From Acidimicrobiia bacterium (GTDB lineage: Bacteria; Actinomycetota; Acidimicrobiia; IMCC26256; JAENVU01), in the NCBI GenBank assembly GCA_025361725.1, contig JANYJV010000083.1, positions 1 through 54,178 of the forward strand: a DNA stretch of 54,178 nt, written 5' to 3'. A model generated the notes under the pieces. It was not told the DNA's origin and did not search any database. It saw nothing but the letters and a program-made list of their open reading frames with translations. The position numbers and the translations under genes were made by a program. Shown one piece after another: positions 43,376 to 51,563 of the stretch; the stretch's first letter is position 1, and every line of letters starts with the position of its first letter.

Positions 43376-43887
43376 GCCGGCGTCTCCTCGCGCCGGTACC
43401 CGAAGCCGGTATAGGACTCCACCCCGACGAGTTCGTCACGTTGGTTCAGGTACTCCACGTCGATCACCCAGAATCGGCCGGTGCCGAGCTTGGTGGTCTT
43501 CGGATCGCTCACCGATCGCAGGATCTGGCGCGTCCGCAGCCGGTCGCCCATCCGCACTGGTTCGTGGAACACGATCGTGTTGTCGCTCATGACCGCTTCC
43601 GGAAGGCCGAACCGTTCCTTCAGGTCGAAGTGCACCCGCAAGGGCATCGGCTGTTCATCACGGCCGGGACTCCAGTGGTGCGGGCGGAACCACACCGACA
43701 GCATGGTCGGCGGTGCGATCAAGCCGTCGGTGACTTCGTCAGCCACGGCGTCGTCCCAAAAGAGCGGATTCGCGTTCTCCACCGAGGCACACGAGGTCCA
43801 GACGTACCCACGCTCGACCGGAAACCCGCCGATCTCCTCGTACTGCACCTTCCCGATCATCGCTTCGACCTGCTCCGCGTCACTCAT
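43372..43887 (-). CDS. FAS1-like dehydratase / MaoC-fold partner subunit
   Basis: A 171-residue hot-dog protein of the MaoC_dehydrat_N (FAS1-like) type: 'GGFPVERGYVWTSCASVENANPLFWDD', 'LIAPPTMLSVWFRPHHW', 'EPVRMGDRLRTRQILRSVSDPKTTKLGTGRFWVIDVEYLNQRDELVGVESYTGFGYRR'. The D-x4-H catalytic pair is not visible, as in substrate-binding partner subunits of two-gene hydratases. Coupled by a 4-bp overlap to the catalytic MaoC gene. Confidence 0.88.
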   Translation of the reverse strand: MSDAEQVEAMIGKVQYEEIGGFPVERGYVWTSCASVENANPLFWDDAVADEVTDGLIAPPTMLSVWFRPHHWSPGRDEQPMPLRVHFDLKERFGLPEAVMSDNTIVFHEPVRMGDRLRTRQILRSVSDPKTTKLGTGRFWVIDVEYLNQRDELVGVESYTGFGYRREETPA

Positions 43888-43897
43888 GCTGGGATGC

Positions 43898-45067
43898 TCA
43901 TGCGACTACTCCTGCATCGTGGAGGTCTGTGATCTCGGCGGGTGAGAACCCGGCGGTGCGCAACACGGCGTCGGTGTCGTTGAACGTGGGCTCGCGCACC
44001 GTCGGCGCCGGCTGGGTGCGGTCCGCACCGGCGAGTGTCCATCCAACCTGTTCGAAGTCCGGGCCGTCGGCGCGCGTGGCCCTCACGAAATCGCGCCGGA
44101 CGCGAAAGTGTTCATCGGTCGTCACCTCCGGCACCGTGGCCACCGCCGAGACGCACGTGTCCGCCGGGCCGAGTTCGGCCACCCATTGGTCGCGCGTCTT
44201 CGTTGCGAACGCCGCTCGGAAGTCTGCTCGGATCTGATCCTGGACGGCGTCGTCGTTCTGATGGGGGCTCCACTGCTGACAGCCCAGGGCGCGGCAGAGA
44301 TTGGCGAAGAAGTGCGGCTCGATCGCGCCGACCGCCACCCACTGGTCGTCGCCGCACGGATACACGTCGTAACAGGCGTACCGGCCGGTGAGCAGGCTGT
44401 GGCGCGGACCGGGCACAGCACCCGTCGCCAAGTACTCGTCGACGTTGAGTGACATGAGCGCGACCACACCGTCGGCGATCGAGACGTCGAGCGTCGCGCC
44501 TTCGCCCGTGGTGGCACGCGCCACGAGCGCCGCGAGGATCGCGATGACGGCCTGCATTCCTCCGCCTGCGCTATCGGCGACGGTCGCACCAGGCAGCGCG
44601 GGGCCGCCGTCTCCGTTGCGCCCGCTGCAATCGAGGTAGCCGCCGACGGCGAGGTAGTTGAGGTCATGGCCGGCCCACTGCGAGCGAGGGCCGGTCTGGC
44701 CGTATCCGCTCGTCGAGCAGTAGATCGCGGCCGGGTTTAGGTCGTGCACGGCGGCGGCGCCGATCCCGAGGCGGTCCACCACGCCGGGCCGGAAACTCTC
44801 GATCACCACATCGGCCGCCGTCGCAAGACGAAGAAACGTCTGCACTCCCGCCTCGGTCTTGAGGTCCACGAGCACCCGCTCGATACCGCGGTGACCGGCG
44901 TACGCATAGAACGGCGGTGTGATTTGGGCGCGTCCATGCTTCGGTGGCGGTCCCACCTTCACGACGCGCGCGCCGAAGTCGGCGAGCCAGCGAGACGTGC
45001 GCGCCGCCGGACCCACACTCGCGAGATCGAGCACGGTGATGCCGTCGAGCATCGGTCGGGCCGTCAC
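43898..45067 (-). CDS. CaiB/BaiF family CoA-transferase (racemase-like)
   Basis: 389 residues with the family order: 'MLDGITVLDLASVGPAARTSRWLADFGARVVKV', 'DLKTEAGVQTFLRLATAADVVIESFRPGVVDRLGI', the catalytic Asp135 in 'WAGHDLNYLAVGG', and 'DVSIADGVVALM'. It carries out CoA transfer to a free acid or alpha-methylacyl-CoA epimerisation; the sequence and 'HDLNYLA' are closer to the racemase (MCR/AMACR) group. Third gene region of the leftward operon, 10 bp from the dehydratase pair. This suggests activation or stereo-inversion of the substrate before dehydrogenation. Confidence 0.92.
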   Translation of the reverse strand: MTARPMLDGITVLDLASVGPAARTSRWLADFGARVVKVGPPPKHGRAQITPPFYAYAGHRGIERVLVDLKTEAGVQTFLRLATAADVVIESFRPGVVDRLGIGAAAVHDLNPAAIYCSTSGYGQTGPRSQWAGHDLNYLAVGGYLDCSGRNGDGGPALPGATVADSAGGGMQAVIAILAALVARATTGEGATLDVSIADGVVALMSLNVDEYLATGAVPGPRHSLLTGRYACYDVYPCGDDQWVAVGAIEPHFFANLCRALGCQQWSPHQNDDAVQDQIRADFRAAFATKTRDQWVAELGPADTCVSAVATVPEVTTDEHFRVRRDFVRATRADGPDFEQVGWTLAGADRTQPAPTVREPTFNDTDAVLRTAGFSPAEITDLHDAGVVA

Positions 45068-45110
45068 CCGCGCGTCATCGCGGGATCGATGAACGGAGAC
45101 ATCGCGATCC

Positions 45111-46331
45111 TCAGAAGTTCTTCGGCAGGCCGAGGCCGCGTCGCGCGATCACGTTCTTCTGGATCTCCGAGGAGCCTCCACCGATCGTGTCGATCACCGT
45201 GTACCGATAGGTGGACTCGGCTCGGCCCCGCATCGGCGCGTCAGCAGTCTTGACTCGCAGTTGCCCGCCCGGTCCGGCGATGTCCATCGATGCGTTGGCC
45301 AAACGGCGCGAGAACTCGGTGGCGAACAGCTTGTACTGCGACGACGCGACTGTCGGCGGTGGCGCTCCTGGTGTGCGTTCCGTCTTCATCGATTCCGAGA
45401 CCACCCGCAATCCGAGCACTCGTGCCACTTCGGCATCGGTGGCCAGCCGGGCGATCTCCCGTCGCGTCACGGGGTCCTCGCGGAGCGGCTCGCCGTCGCG
45501 CTCGGCGGTCTTGACGTATTCACACAATAGATCGAGCCGCTGCTTGATGGGCGAGAACGTGAACATGGTGAACCGTTCGAGGTCGAGAGCCTGCGAGATG
45601 TACTGGAAGCCACGGTTCACCTCACCGACCACGTAATCGTCGGGGACGAAGACGTCTTCGATGAAGACCTCGTTCGTGCGTTCGTCGCCCATCGGGGCGC
45701 CGCCCATCGTCTTGATGGCGTTGATCGTGACGCCCGGTTGATCGAGGGGAACGAGCATGAGCGTGATGCCGCGGTGCTTGTCCGTTGGATCCGTGCGCGT
45801 CCCAAGCCAGTACCACTCCGCGAAGTGCGCCGAGGTAGTCCACGTCTTCTGTCCGTTGAGCAGCCAGCCACTCACGCCATCTCGCTCGGTACGTTCGGCC
45901 TTCAACCGCATGGAGGCGGCGTCGGAACCCGCATTGGGCTCGCTGTACCCAACCGCGAACTCGACCTCGTTGCGCAGGATCATCGGGAGGAACTTCTCTT
46001 TCAAGAAGTCGTTCCCGTGCGCGATCAATGTCTTGCCGATGATGCCGACGCCCTTGCCGATCTGCGGACCGCCGCGGCCGGCCAGGCGCTCATTCAGCAG
46101 GTACTCGTAAATGCCCTCGCCGGCGGAGCCGCCGTAGGTCTCGGGCCAGGTCAGCCCCAGCCACCCCTTGGCGCCGAGCTGCGCCATGAACGCGCGCCGT
46201 TTCGGAGTGTCCACGATCTGGGCCATGTTTTCGCGAGTGAGGTCAAAGACGTCCGGGTCGTCATGGGCGTCGAGGAACGCATCAACCTCAGCCGCAAACG
46301 CCTGTTGGTCCGGCGAAAACTCAAAATCCAC
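45111..46331 (-). CDS. Acyl-CoA dehydrogenase (operon first gene)
   Basis: 406 residues from a GTG preceded by AAGGA. Typical features: 'WLGLTWPETYGGS', 'EVEFAVGYSEPNAGSDAASM' (FAD/substrate loop), 'WLLNGQKTWTTSAHFAEWYWLGTRTDP' and 'DTIGGGSSEIQKNVIARRGLGLPKNF' (C-terminus). Dehydrogenates an acyl-CoA and passes electrons to ETF; EtfBA genes lie at 51564-53317. First gene of the leftward CoA operon, directly downstream of the palindrome at 46410-46428, which is its likely operator. Confidence 0.93.
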   Translation of the reverse strand: MDFEFSPDQQAFAAEVDAFLDAHDDPDVFDLTRENMAQIVDTPKRRAFMAQLGAKGWLGLTWPETYGGSAGEGIYEYLLNERLAGRGGPQIGKGVGIIGKTLIAHGNDFLKEKFLPMILRNEVEFAVGYSEPNAGSDAASMRLKAERTERDGVSGWLLNGQKTWTTSAHFAEWYWLGTRTDPTDKHRGITLMLVPLDQPGVTINAIKTMGGAPMGDERTNEVFIEDVFVPDDYVVGEVNRGFQYISQALDLERFTMFTFSPIKQRLDLLCEYVKTAERDGEPLREDPVTRREIARLATDAEVARVLGLRVVSESMKTERTPGAPPPTVASSQYKLFATEFSRRLANASMDIAGPGGQLRVKTADAPMRGRAESTYRYTVIDTIGGGSSEIQKNVIARRGLGLPKNF

Positions 46332-46409
46332 TATTCATCCTTGTCGCTGGAGCGATTTCCGTGTTCTGGCGTCCTCACGCGCGGCTGGGCAGCACCTGGG
46401 GACGCCAAA

Positions 46410-46428
46410 ATCTGACGAGGCGTCAGAT
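46410..46428. promoter_or_regulatory. Perfect palindromic operator candidate
   Basis: ATCTGACG-AGG-CGTCAGAT is a perfect 8-bp inverted repeat with a 3-bp centre. It lies 79 bp upstream of the first gene of the leftward acyl-CoA operon, in a gap of 216 bp. This is a classic TetR-family operator geometry; no tetR gene is in the window. The rest of 46332-46547 has no supported gene. Confidence 0.65.
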
Positions 46429-46547
46429 CCTAGGGGCAGGGCCAAGAGCGGAAGTCGAGAGCAGAGTGGCACCAAGCACGCGCTGGCGGCCGGTCGACCC
46501 ACGGAGCGTGGCCCGAGCGGGCCGGCCCGCAGGGCCAAGAGGGGAAA

Positions 46548-47795
46548 TTACGTGACGATCCCGCGGTCGCGCAGGCCGGCAATGGCGTGGTCGTCCAGGC
46601 CGAGTTCCTCGCCGAGGAGTGCGGTCGTGTGCTCGCCGACCCACGGCACCCGCGTCTCGGGACCCTCGGCCATCTTCGAGAGTTTCACCGGGTTGCCGGG
46701 AATGAGCACCGGCTCCTCCACGCCATCAGTCCGCGGCATCTCCACGAGCATGTTGCGCGCCGCCACGTGCGGGTCCGCGATCACGTCGGGCGCGCGGAAG
46801 CTCGGGCCCGCCGCGATACCTGCCGCAGTGAGTTCACGCGCGGCCTCGAGCTTCGTCCTCTGCGACGCCCACGCGTCGATCGCCGGACGGATCACCGTCT
46901 CGAGATTCGGACCCCACCCGGCGCGTGTCGCGAATCGGGGTTCATCGATCCACTCGGGATGACCGATGAGTTCCGCCACGCGCGCGAACTGCGGCTCCCG
47001 CACGATCTGGGCCACCACGTACCCGTCCGACGCGCGGAACCCTTCGCAGATCACCTGTAGCCCCTTGTCGGGCTCGGGGCGCACACCTAACGACCAGAAG
47101 TTGGTCACGACATCGGTCATTGCCACGGTCGCATCCAACATCGCGATGTCCACGTATTGGCCTTCACCGGTGCGGTCGCGATGGCGCAGCGCCGCGAGGA
47201 TGCCGATCACCGCGAACAGGCCGGAGCTGATGTCACCGAGCGCGCCGACGGGGATCGTGACCGGCGGTGCGTCCGGGTTCTTCCAGTTGTAGATCCCGGA
47301 CATCGCTTCGACGATCGATGCGTAGGCCGGCCAATCGCGATACGGCGAGTTCCCGGTGTTGCCGAACCCGGAAATCGACGCGTAGATCACCCCCGGGAAG
47401 CGCTCGGCAATCACGCTGTAGCCCAGGCCCATGCGGTCCATCGTTCCCGCCTTGAAGTTCTCGGCCACGACGTCGAAGCGCGGGACGAGGGCGAGGAACA
47501 ACTCCCGACCTTCTTCGGACTTCAGGTCGAGCCCGAGGCTGCGCTTGTCCAGGTTGTTGCGGAGATAGGTCGCGCCCACGGCGCGGCCTTCGGGATCGAG
47601 CATCGCTGGTGCGGACCCTCGGCCCGACTCACCGTGGATCGGGTGCTCGACTTTCACTACTTCGGCGCCGAGCCGCGCGAGTAACTGCGTGGCGTACGGG
47701 AGCGCTTGCATCTGCTCCGCGGCGAGGATGCGAATGCCATCGAGCGGCTTGCCGTACTTGGTTGCTGCGTCGTTCGCGATGTCGCCGAGCTTCAT
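46548..47795 (-). CDS. CaiB/BaiF family CoA-transferase, usual catalytic Asp replaced
   Basis: 415 residues from the ATG beside the divergent promoter. Family blocks: 'LDGIRILAAEQMQALPYATQLLARLGAEVVKVEHP', 'SLGLDLKSEEGRELFLALVPRFDVVAENFKAGTMDRMGLGY' and 'GEGQYVDIAMLDATVAMT'. Where CoA-transferases have 'GYD..AQAMSG' this one has 'PAYASIVEAMSG', with Ala159 at the Asp position; Asp154 lies five residues before. It might use another acid or be a non-transferase homologue. Divergent from the OB-fold/thiolase operon and sharing the palindrome at 47808-47821. Confidence 0.9.
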   Translation of the reverse strand: MKLGDIANDAATKYGKPLDGIRILAAEQMQALPYATQLLARLGAEVVKVEHPIHGESGRGSAPAMLDPEGRAVGATYLRNNLDKRSLGLDLKSEEGRELFLALVPRFDVVAENFKAGTMDRMGLGYSVIAERFPGVIYASISGFGNTGNSPYRDWPAYASIVEAMSGIYNWKNPDAPPVTIPVGALGDISSGLFAVIGILAALRHRDRTGEGQYVDIAMLDATVAMTDVVTNFWSLGVRPEPDKGLQVICEGFRASDGYVVAQIVREPQFARVAELIGHPEWIDEPRFATRAGWGPNLETVIRPAIDAWASQRTKLEAARELTAAGIAAGPSFRAPDVIADPHVAARNMLVEMPRTDGVEEPVLIPGNPVKLSKMAEGPETRVPWVGEHTTALLGEELGLDDHAIAGLRDRGIVT

Positions 47796-47807
47796 GGCGG
47801 GCGACTT

Positions 47808-47821
47808 TAGAGCCCGCTCTA
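47808..47821. promoter_or_regulatory. Palindrome in divergent CoA-transferase/OB-fold promoter
   Basis: TAGAGC-CC-GCTCTA is a perfect 6-bp inverted repeat with a 2-bp centre, 13 bp before the CoA-transferase ATG and 32 bp before the ATG of the divergent gene. A single regulator here could control both directions. Half-sites differ from those at 46410-46428, so a different regulator is expected. Confidence 0.6.
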
Positions 47822-47852
47822 GTATCCGCTCCCTGTGGGAGACCGAGACGAA

Positions 47853-49310
47853 ATGCCCGAGTCCGACCCTCGATTGCGTGGCGCGCGCGGAATCGTCAGC
47901 GTCGGAGGGTACGTGCCGTTCCGTCGCCTCGACCGCTCCGAGATCACGGCGACCTTCGGGAGCGGAGGCGGGAAGGGCAGCCGCGCCGTTGCGTCGTACG
48001 ACCAGGACACCACGACACTGGGCGCGGAAGCGGCGCGCCTGGCAATCCGCAGTGCGGGCGCGCCGGCGGTCGATTCGCTGTACTTCGCGACTGCGGATCC
48101 GGCCTACCTTGACAAGACCAATGCGACCGCCATTCACGCGGCCCTACGGCTCCATCGCAGTGGTATCGCGCTCGACGTTGGCGGAGCGGTGCGCTCGGGC
48201 GTCGGTGGGTTGCGCATTGCGCTTGACGGCGCGGGAACCACGCTGGTGGTCAGCGCCGATGTGCGCACCGGACTGCCCACCAGCCCTGACGAATCCGCCG
48301 GCGGTGACGCGGGCGCCGCCGTGCTCGTCGGCGACCCGAGCGCCGGCCCAGTCATTGCCGAGTACCTCGGTGCCGGTGCTGCCACCGATGAGTTCCTCGA
48401 CCGTTGGCGTACTCCCGGTGACCGGCGATCCAAGGTGTGGGAAGAGCGGTTCGGCGAGACGAAGTACGTACCGCTCGGACTCGAGGCGTGGGAGTCTGCA
48501 CTCGAGGCATCGTTGCTCGAAGCCGCGTCCGTCGACCGCGTGATCGTCGCGGGGACCCACGGGCGCGCGGTGAACGCGTTCACGAAGAAACTCGGACTCG
48601 ATGCCGCCGCGATCGTCGACAACCTCGCCACCACGGTCGGAAATCCCGGCACCGCCCAAGCCGGTCTGCTGTTGGCGGCAACCTTGGAATCGGCCACCCC
48701 CGGCGAAGTCATCGCGCTCGTGTCCCTCGCCGATGGCGCCGACGTCCTCCTGTTCCGCGTGACGGACGAGATCACGGAATACCGCGCCGCGCGCACCGTG
48801 GCCGAACAGATCGCGTCCGGCGGTCCGCTCCCCTACGGGAAGTTCCTTTCCTGGCGCCAGATGGTCACCGTCGAGCCGCCTCGGCGTCCCGAGCCGGCGC
48901 GCGTTTCCGCCTCGGCCGCAGGTCGATCCGAGGACTGGAAGTTCGGCTTCGTCGGGTCGCGAGACCGATCGACCGGTTCGCTCCATCTCCCACCGGCGCG
49001 CGTGGGATCCGGGGGCTCCCTGGACGACATGGAGCCCGCGCCGATGGCCGACGTCGCCGGCACGATCGTGACCTTCACCATCGATCGGTTGGCGTACTCG
49101 CCGAGTCCACCCATCGTGTTCGCGGTCGTGGACTTCGACGGCGGTGGACGCTTCCCGGTGGAGATGACCGACGTCGACGCCGCGGAGGTGCGCATCGGTG
49201 ACCGCGTCGAGATGACGTTTCGTCGGCTCTTCACCGCCGACGGTATCCACGACTACTTCTGGAAGGCGCGCCCCGTGCGGACGGCCGCCGATACCAACGA
49301 GGAGAACTAG
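47853..49310 (+). CDS. HMG-CoA-synthase-like protein fused to OB-fold (DUF35) domain
   Basis: 485 residues from ATG 47853 (a GTG at 47835 is an alternative). Residues ~10-330 follow the hydroxymethylglutaryl-CoA-synthase branch of the thiolase superfamily ('GIVSVGGYVPFRRLDRSEI', 'TTLGAEAARLAIRSAG', 'DLATTVGNPGTAQAGLLLAA'-like region). The nucleophile loop reads 'LDVGGAVRSGVGGLRIAL' without Cys. Residues ~350-485 are a DUF35 OB fold ('ADVAGTIVTFTIDRLAYSPSPPIVFAVVDFDGGGRFPVEMTDVD'). The preceding rubredoxin-like ribbon has lost its Cys ('FGFVGSRDRSTGSLHLPPARV'). It probably acts as partner of the thiolase encoded immediately after (no intergenic bases) and does not itself condense. Confidence 0.9.
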   Translation: MPESDPRLRGARGIVSVGGYVPFRRLDRSEITATFGSGGGKGSRAVASYDQDTTTLGAEAARLAIRSAGAPAVDSLYFATADPAYLDKTNATAIHAALRLHRSGIALDVGGAVRSGVGGLRIALDGAGTTLVVSADVRTGLPTSPDESAGGDAGAAVLVGDPSAGPVIAEYLGAGAATDEFLDRWRTPGDRRSKVWEERFGETKYVPLGLEAWESALEASLLEAASVDRVIVAGTHGRAVNAFTKKLGLDAAAIVDNLATTVGNPGTAQAGLLLAATLESATPGEVIALVSLADGADVLLFRVTDEITEYRAARTVAEQIASGGPLPYGKFLSWRQMVTVEPPRRPEPARVSASAAGRSEDWKFGFVGSRDRSTGSLHLPPARVGSGGSLDDMEPAPMADVAGTIVTFTIDRLAYSPSPPIVFAVVDFDGGGRFPVEMTDVDAAEVRIGDRVEMTFRRLFTADGIHDYFWKARPVRTAADTNEEN

Positions 49311-50501
49311 ATGGCGTCCCACGGGATCAAGGATCGAGTGGCGATCGTCGGTATGGGTTGTACCGCGTTCGGTGAACGTTTCGACACCGGACTCGACGAC
49401 CTCCTCGTGGACGCGTCGAACCAGGCATTCACGGCGGCGGGGACAGACAAGGACGCAGTCGACGCCTATTGGTTCGGCACCGCGCAGAGCGGCATGAGCG
49501 GCATCACGCTTGCTCGCCCACTCCAGCTCGACAACAAGCCGGTCACGCGAGTGGAGAACTACTGCGCCACCGGGTCGGAAGCGCTGCGCCAAGCTGCGTA
49601 CGCGGTGGCGTCCGGCGCGTACGACGTTGCGATGGCCGTGGGCGGCGAGAAAGTAAAGGACAGTGGCTACGCCGGCCTCAACGCCTTTCCCGTTCCGAAC
49701 GATGGCACCGGTCGCACCCTGACCGCGGCCGCGATGTTCAGCATGGTCGCCCCGGCGTACGCGCAGAAGTACGGGGTGGACGAGGACGAGTTGAAGAAGG
49801 TGCTGGCCCGCATCGCGTGGAAGAACCATGCCAACGGCGCCAAGAATCCGCGTGCGCAGTTTCGGCGCGAGATGAGCATGGAGACGATCTGCGCGTCCCC
49901 CCGTGTGGCCGGCGCGCTCGGCATCCTCGACTGCGCGGGAGTCGCCGACGGAGCCGCGGCCGCGATCGTCGTTCGCGCCGAAGATGCGCACCGCTACACC
50001 GACCGGCCTCTGTACGTGAAGGCCCTGTCGTTCGTGGCCGGAAACGGTTCGGGCCTCACCGATCCGACGTACGACTACACCCACTTCCCCGAGGTGGAGG
50101 CCAGCGTCCAAGACGCGTACGCGCAAGCGGGCGTCACCGATCCACGCCACGAACTCGCGATGGCCGAAGTGCACGACTGCTTTACCCCCACTGAGCTCGT
50201 CCTCATGGAGGATCTCGGTTTCTCCGCACGCGGGACGGCGTGGAAGGACATCCAAGCGGGCGCGTTCGATCTCGACGGCGACTTGCCGGTCAATCCCGAT
50301 GGTGGACTCAAGAGCTTCGGCCACCCGGTCGGTGCATCGGGACTGCGCATGCTCTTCGAGTGCTGGCTGCAGCTCCGCGGCGACGCGCCCGAGGCTCGCC
50401 GCGTCGGCAACGATCGGAATCTTGCGCTGACCCACAACCTCGGCGGCTATCCCGGCGAGATGGTGTCGTTCGTGTCCATCGTCGGCCGCGAACTCTCCTG
50501 A
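49311..50501 (+). CDS. SCP-x/Ltp2-type thiolase
   Basis: A 396-residue thiolase-superfamily protein of the SCP-x branch: 'DRVAIVGMGCTAFGERFDTGLDDLLVDASNQAF', nucleophile Cys in 'VENYCATGSEALRQAAYAV', 'AEVHDCFTPTELVLMEDLG' and 'LKSFGHPVGASGLRMLFECWLQLRG'. The ATG begins the base after the preceding stop. Relatives either cleave 3-ketoacyl-CoAs or, like mycobacterial Ltp2, act as retro-aldolases with a DUF35 partner. The upstream gene supplies a DUF35 domain. Confidence 0.93.
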   Translation: MASHGIKDRVAIVGMGCTAFGERFDTGLDDLLVDASNQAFTAAGTDKDAVDAYWFGTAQSGMSGITLARPLQLDNKPVTRVENYCATGSEALRQAAYAVASGAYDVAMAVGGEKVKDSGYAGLNAFPVPNDGTGRTLTAAAMFSMVAPAYAQKYGVDEDELKKVLARIAWKNHANGAKNPRAQFRREMSMETICASPRVAGALGILDCAGVADGAAAAIVVRAEDAHRYTDRPLYVKALSFVAGNGSGLTDPTYDYTHFPEVEASVQDAYAQAGVTDPRHELAMAEVHDCFTPTELVLMEDLGFSARGTAWKDIQAGAFDLDGDLPVNPDGGLKSFGHPVGASGLRMLFECWLQLRGDAPEARRVGNDRNLALTHNLGGYPGEMVSFVSIVGRELS

Positions 50502-50540
50502 AGCGCTCTCCGTGACTCCGACCTCGATCTCGGCGGCCTG

Positions 50541-51281
50541 ATGTTGCATCGTCGACACGGACTCCCCGACGGGTGGGAGGCGATTGCCGGCCGGGTGGGC
50601 TGGTGGCATTGCTTCACTGCGGATGAACAAGCGGCCCTGGCGGAGATCACGGACTGGTTGCTGCGGCACAAGCACTGGGAGGCCGCGCACGACTTCGCTC
50701 TCACCGACGAGATCACCGTGACCATCGCGCTCCAGGCGGCGATGCTCGTCCTCGGTCTCGCTACCGATGACTTCCGAGAGGTGAGTGCAATCATCGTGTA
50801 CCCGTCGGCGATGCAGTCGGGCGGGGTGAGCGCGGGTCCGATCTCGGGAACCGTGAGCGACGGCATGATCCCCGTGTTGGGCGAAGCGCACTCGAGCCGT
50901 GGTCCGCTCATCCTCGCGTGGGACGAAACAATCGCGGCCGCGCACCACCCCGGGCGCGGTCACAACGTGGTGTTCCACGAGTTCGCCCACAAACTCGACA
51001 TGCTCTTCGATGACATCGCCGACGGCACGCCCCACCTCGGCGGGCGCATCGAACCGGCTCACTGGGTAACGGTGTGCACTGAAGCGTTCGACGCGTTGCA
51101 GGCGGGCCATCACCGACCGCCACTCCAGGAGTACGGCGCGACCAACCCGGCCGAGTTCTTCGCAGTTGCGACCGAATCTTTCTTCGACGTTCCACGATCG
51201 CTCGCCCACCACGAGCCGAAGCTGTACGACGTCCTGCGCGCGTACTACCAACAAGACCCGGCGGCCCGTCCACAACCATGA
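50541..51281 (+). CDS. M90 family zinc metallopeptidase (MtfA-like)
   Basis: A 246-residue protein with the zinc motif HEFAHKLD (His146, Glu147, His150) and the downstream 'TNPAEFFAVATESFFDVPRSLAHHEPKLYDVLRAYYQQDP' carrying the third ligand Glu. These match MtfA, which in E. coli responds to glucose through Mlc. The role in actinobacteria is unknown. Start ATG 50541 precedes the conserved region; full length for the family. Confidence 0.92.
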   Translation: MLHRRHGLPDGWEAIAGRVGWWHCFTADEQAALAEITDWLLRHKHWEAAHDFALTDEITVTIALQAAMLVLGLATDDFREVSAIIVYPSAMQSGGVSAGPISGTVSDGMIPVLGEAHSSRGPLILAWDETIAAAHHPGRGHNVVFHEFAHKLDMLFDDIADGTPHLGGRIEPAHWVTVCTEAFDALQAGHHRPPLQEYGATNPAEFFAVATESFFDVPRSLAHHEPKLYDVLRAYYQQDPAARPQP

Positions 51282-51291
51282 CCGCAGTCGG

Positions 51292-51498
51292 CTGACCGGT
51301 CGAACGTGCGGCGGCCTCTCCACCATTGCAGCTGGCATTCTCTACTTCGTCACGCCGCTCGATCTGGTCCCGGACGCCATTCCCGGTGCCGGACTCTTGG
51401 ATGACGTGACCGTGTTGGCATTCGTCATCGCTCGCCTCGATGGCGAACTGACTCGGTTCACCGCGTGGGAACACTCCGACGCGATCACGATCGAATAG
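51292..51498 (+). pseudogene. DUF1232 (YkvA-like) domain lacking a proper start
   Basis: The frame encodes 'AAGILYFVTPLDLVPDAIPGAGLLDDVTVLAFVIARLDGELTRF', the hallmark of DUF1232 membrane proteins (helix-SP/TPLDLVPD-IP-GLLDD). There is no ATG, GTG or TTG in frame between the peptidase stop and the domain. The only upstream ATG (51166) lies inside the peptidase gene, where the translation is not DUF1232-like. A CTG at 51292 is possible. Probably an N-terminally truncated gene. Confidence 0.55.
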
Positions 51499-51563
51499 CG
51501 GCCCGGCAGGCTCATGTTCGCTCTTCGACATGGCTCGCCGGCACGTGAGAACCTGAAGAACTC

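Noticed and set aside
48144..51338. A 1064-codon open frame on the minus strand opposite the HMGS-OB, thiolase and peptidase genes
   Set aside because: It spans three well-recognised genes on the other strand and shows no domain; an artefact of GC-rich codon usage.
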